7,506 nt of DNA from an uncultured Moheibacter sp. (lineage in GTDB: Bacteria > Bacteroidota > Bacteroidia > Flavobacteriales > Weeksellaceae). The stretch covers positions 1 to 7,506 of the forward strand of contig CALLXZ010000204.1 of NCBI GenBank assembly GCA_937875605.1. The letters are read 5' to 3'. The translations under genes were made by a program, and so were the position numbers. The notes under the pieces are model-generated. The model searched no databases. It had not been told where the DNA came from and saw only the letters and a list, made by a program, of their open reading frames with translations. Below, piece after piece: positions 6,096 through 7,506 of this stretch (the stretch's first letter is position 1; every line of letters begins with the position of its first letter).

Positions 6096-7506
6096 ATGAA
6101 ATTAAACTTTAAGCCGAAGAAAAAATTTATTTATTGGATTGGAGGATTTTTTCTTGTTATTATTCTCTTACATTTTGGAATTAATGCCTGGATCAAGTCC
6201 AAAGTTCCGGCTATCATAGCAGAACGAAACGACACAGCTTATAATTTCGAATATGAAAATCTGAGCTTTTCCCTTTTTACCAACAGTCTTTCGGTTGAAG
6301 GAGTTTCTGTAATTCCCAAAGAAAATTTTTCAGAGAAATTACCCATTGATTTTACAGCAAAAGTTGGCGAAATAAAAGTAGTCGGCGTAAACTTCATTAA
6401 ATTATTAAAAAACAAAGATTTAAGTGCTTTTTCGATTAGAATTAATAATCCTGAAATCACTTATTTTAAAACAATTGAAAAAGATACCATAAAAAGCTCT
6501 TCCAAATTAGGAAGCGTCATTCAGGTAAGCAATTTTGAAATCAATGATGGATATTTCAAAATGTTCGATACCGACCGTAAAACAAAAATCTCTGAAATCC
6601 GTGATCTGGACATCGAATTAGGCGGTGTTAATTTGTCCCAACGGACATTAGAAAAAAACATTCCTTTTACTTACAGCACTTTTGAAATGAGTTGCGGCGA
6701 CGTATTTTTTCAGGTAAATCCTTCGCAAGAATTAAAAAGCAGTAGTTTTAAAGTCAATAATAATTTATTTGTTCTGAATGGATTTCAGATAAACTCCGTT
6801 GACAGCATAACTTCGATAAACCCTAACAGAATTAATTATAGATTTCTTCCGGAAGTGATAGCGCCTACGGTTACTTTTACGGGATTGGATTGGGGATTTG
6901 ACAGAAGGGATGATTTCTTTTTCAAAGCCCTGACCTTACGTTTTGACTCCGTAGATGTTAACATTCAAAACAGCAGCGATCATCCATCTAAAAAGGAGAA
7001 TAATTTCGGACAATTGATTCCGTTTAAATTGGATATAGAGAAAATTCAGATCGACAATTCCCGTTTTCGAATCCGAAATAAGTTGGATGCCCGCAATATC
7101 AATATTCAAATTCAAAAAATCCATAATTCGATTGGTCAAAAATTAACCGTTGAAAGTGTAAAAATTGACCACCCGGAAATCACTACTTTTTCAGGAAAAC
7201 AAAGCTCAACTTTAAAAAAAGCTTCTTCTACTATTTTTTCAGATATCATTCAGGTGAAAAATATTGAAATCAAAAATGGTCAATATAAATTAGACAAACT
7301 TCATAACAAACAAAATCTTTTGACAGTCAAGGATTTTAATTTCCAATTGGAGGAAATCGAAATGAATCCCAAAACTTTTTACGAACAAATTCCGATTGTT
7401 TATAGATCAATCCAACTTTCAGCCGCATCGTTGGACTACAACCCAAACTCAGTTTACAGCCTGAAGTCCAAAAATTTATCGTTTGACAATGGGAATTTTA
7501 AACTGA
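6096..7506 (+). CDS. AsmA-like inner-membrane-anchored envelope protein, N-terminal part (runs off right edge)
   Basis: An open frame of 470 codons from ATG 6096 to the window edge with no stop. A basic N terminus (MKLNFKPKKK) precedes one membrane segment (about residues 11-30), then a long periplasmic region of short alternating strands with phrases such as NPEITYF, FEINDGYFKM and HPEITTF. This layout and strand-rich, Asn/Ile/Lys-rich composition fit the AsmA/TamB-type superfamily, whose members are envelope proteins implicated in lipid transport or outer-membrane assembly. About 115 residues are repeated: 118-232 and 359-470 can be aligned. There is no enzyme motif and no cysteine-based site. 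The start is supported by the membrane segment and by the 20-base gap after the propeller gene; CTTGAAAAACA before it is not a Shine-Dalgarno. The family assignment rests on architecture, so it is moderate; that it is a real gene is near certain. Confidence 0.75.
   Translation, partial: MKLNFKPKKKFIYWIGGFFLVIILLHFGINAWIKSKVPAIIAERNDTAYNFEYENLSFSLFTNSLSVEGVSVIPKENFSEKLPIDFTAKVGEIKVVGVNFIKLLKNKDLSAFSIRINNPEITYFKTIEKDTIKSSSKLGSVIQVSNFEINDGYFKMFDTDRKTKISEIRDLDIELGGVNLSQRTLEKNIPFTYSTFEMSCGDVFFQVNPSQELKSSSFKVNNNLFVLNGFQINSVDSITSINPNRINYRFLPEVIAPTVTFTGLDWGFDRRDDFFFKALTLRFDSVDVNIQNSSDHPSKKENNFGQLIPFKLDIEKIQIDNSRFRIRNKLDARNINIQIQKIHNSIGQKLTVESVKIDHPEITTFSGKQSSTLKKASSTIFSDIIQVKNIEIKNGQYKLDKLHNKQNLLTVKDFNFQLEEIEMNPKTFYEQIPIVYRSIQLSAASLDYNPNSVYSLKSKNLSFDNGNFKL

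Noticed and set aside
6239..7139. Minus-strand open frames of 73 and 67 codons
   Set aside because: They lie antisense to the continuous AsmA-like frame and show nothing recognisable.
7504..7506. TGA at the very end as the stop of the last gene
   Set aside because: It is out of frame: the last complete codon is CTG at 7503-7505, so the gene continues past the edge.
1..7506. A new defence, mobile or biosynthetic system
   Set aside because: No transposase, integrase, nuclease, toxin-antitoxin pair, CRISPR repeat or biosynthetic enzyme is visible; nearly every gene falls in a family widespread in Bacteroidota chromosomes.

Overview
The window is AT-rich bacterial DNA with densely packed genes. 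Several signs point to the Bacteroidota, most likely a flavobacterium: almost no Shine-Dalgarno sequences at the starts, one promoter-like site of the TTG / TAnnTTTG type used by that phylum, and protein families that look like flavobacterial versions (a PhoA-type alkaline phosphatase resembling the Antarctic TAB5 enzyme, a Bacteroidota-style DtxR regulator with a C-terminal FeoA-like domain, an NfeD-like membrane protein, and a YCF48-type secreted propeller). The genus cannot be fixed from the sequence alone.

Left half (1-2820, minus strand): four genes read leftwards with gaps of 9, 6 and 0 bases, which looks like one operon. In order of transcription they are a membrane-anchored calcineurin-like metallophosphoesterase, a DtxR/MntR-type metal-dependent repressor, a small exported protein of unknown function, and the 5' part of mnmE (tRNA-modification GTPase), which runs off the left edge. 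The mnmE fragment carries an unusual insert of about 28 codons, rich in short repeats and palindromes.

Middle (2821-2936): a 116-base divergent intergenic region separates this operon from a Tat-exported alkaline phosphatase (2937-4349) on the plus strand. Two metal-dependent phosphoesterases, each with a twin-arginine-like motif, are therefore transcribed away from each other.

Right half (4350-7506, plus strand): after a 122-base gap with a plausible promoter come an NfeD-like membrane protein, a secreted YCF48/BNR-type beta-propeller protein and the first 470 codons of a large AsmA-like envelope protein that continues beyond the right edge. Gaps of 35 and 20 bases suggest co-transcription. 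No tRNA, rRNA, CRISPR array, transposase, phage gene or defence system is visible, and no stretch longer than about 125 bases lacks a gene. This is mostly ordinary chromosomal housekeeping and envelope content. The points most worth a second look are the repeat-like insert in mnmE, the internal Tat-like motif in the phosphoesterase, and the long internal repeat in the AsmA-like protein.
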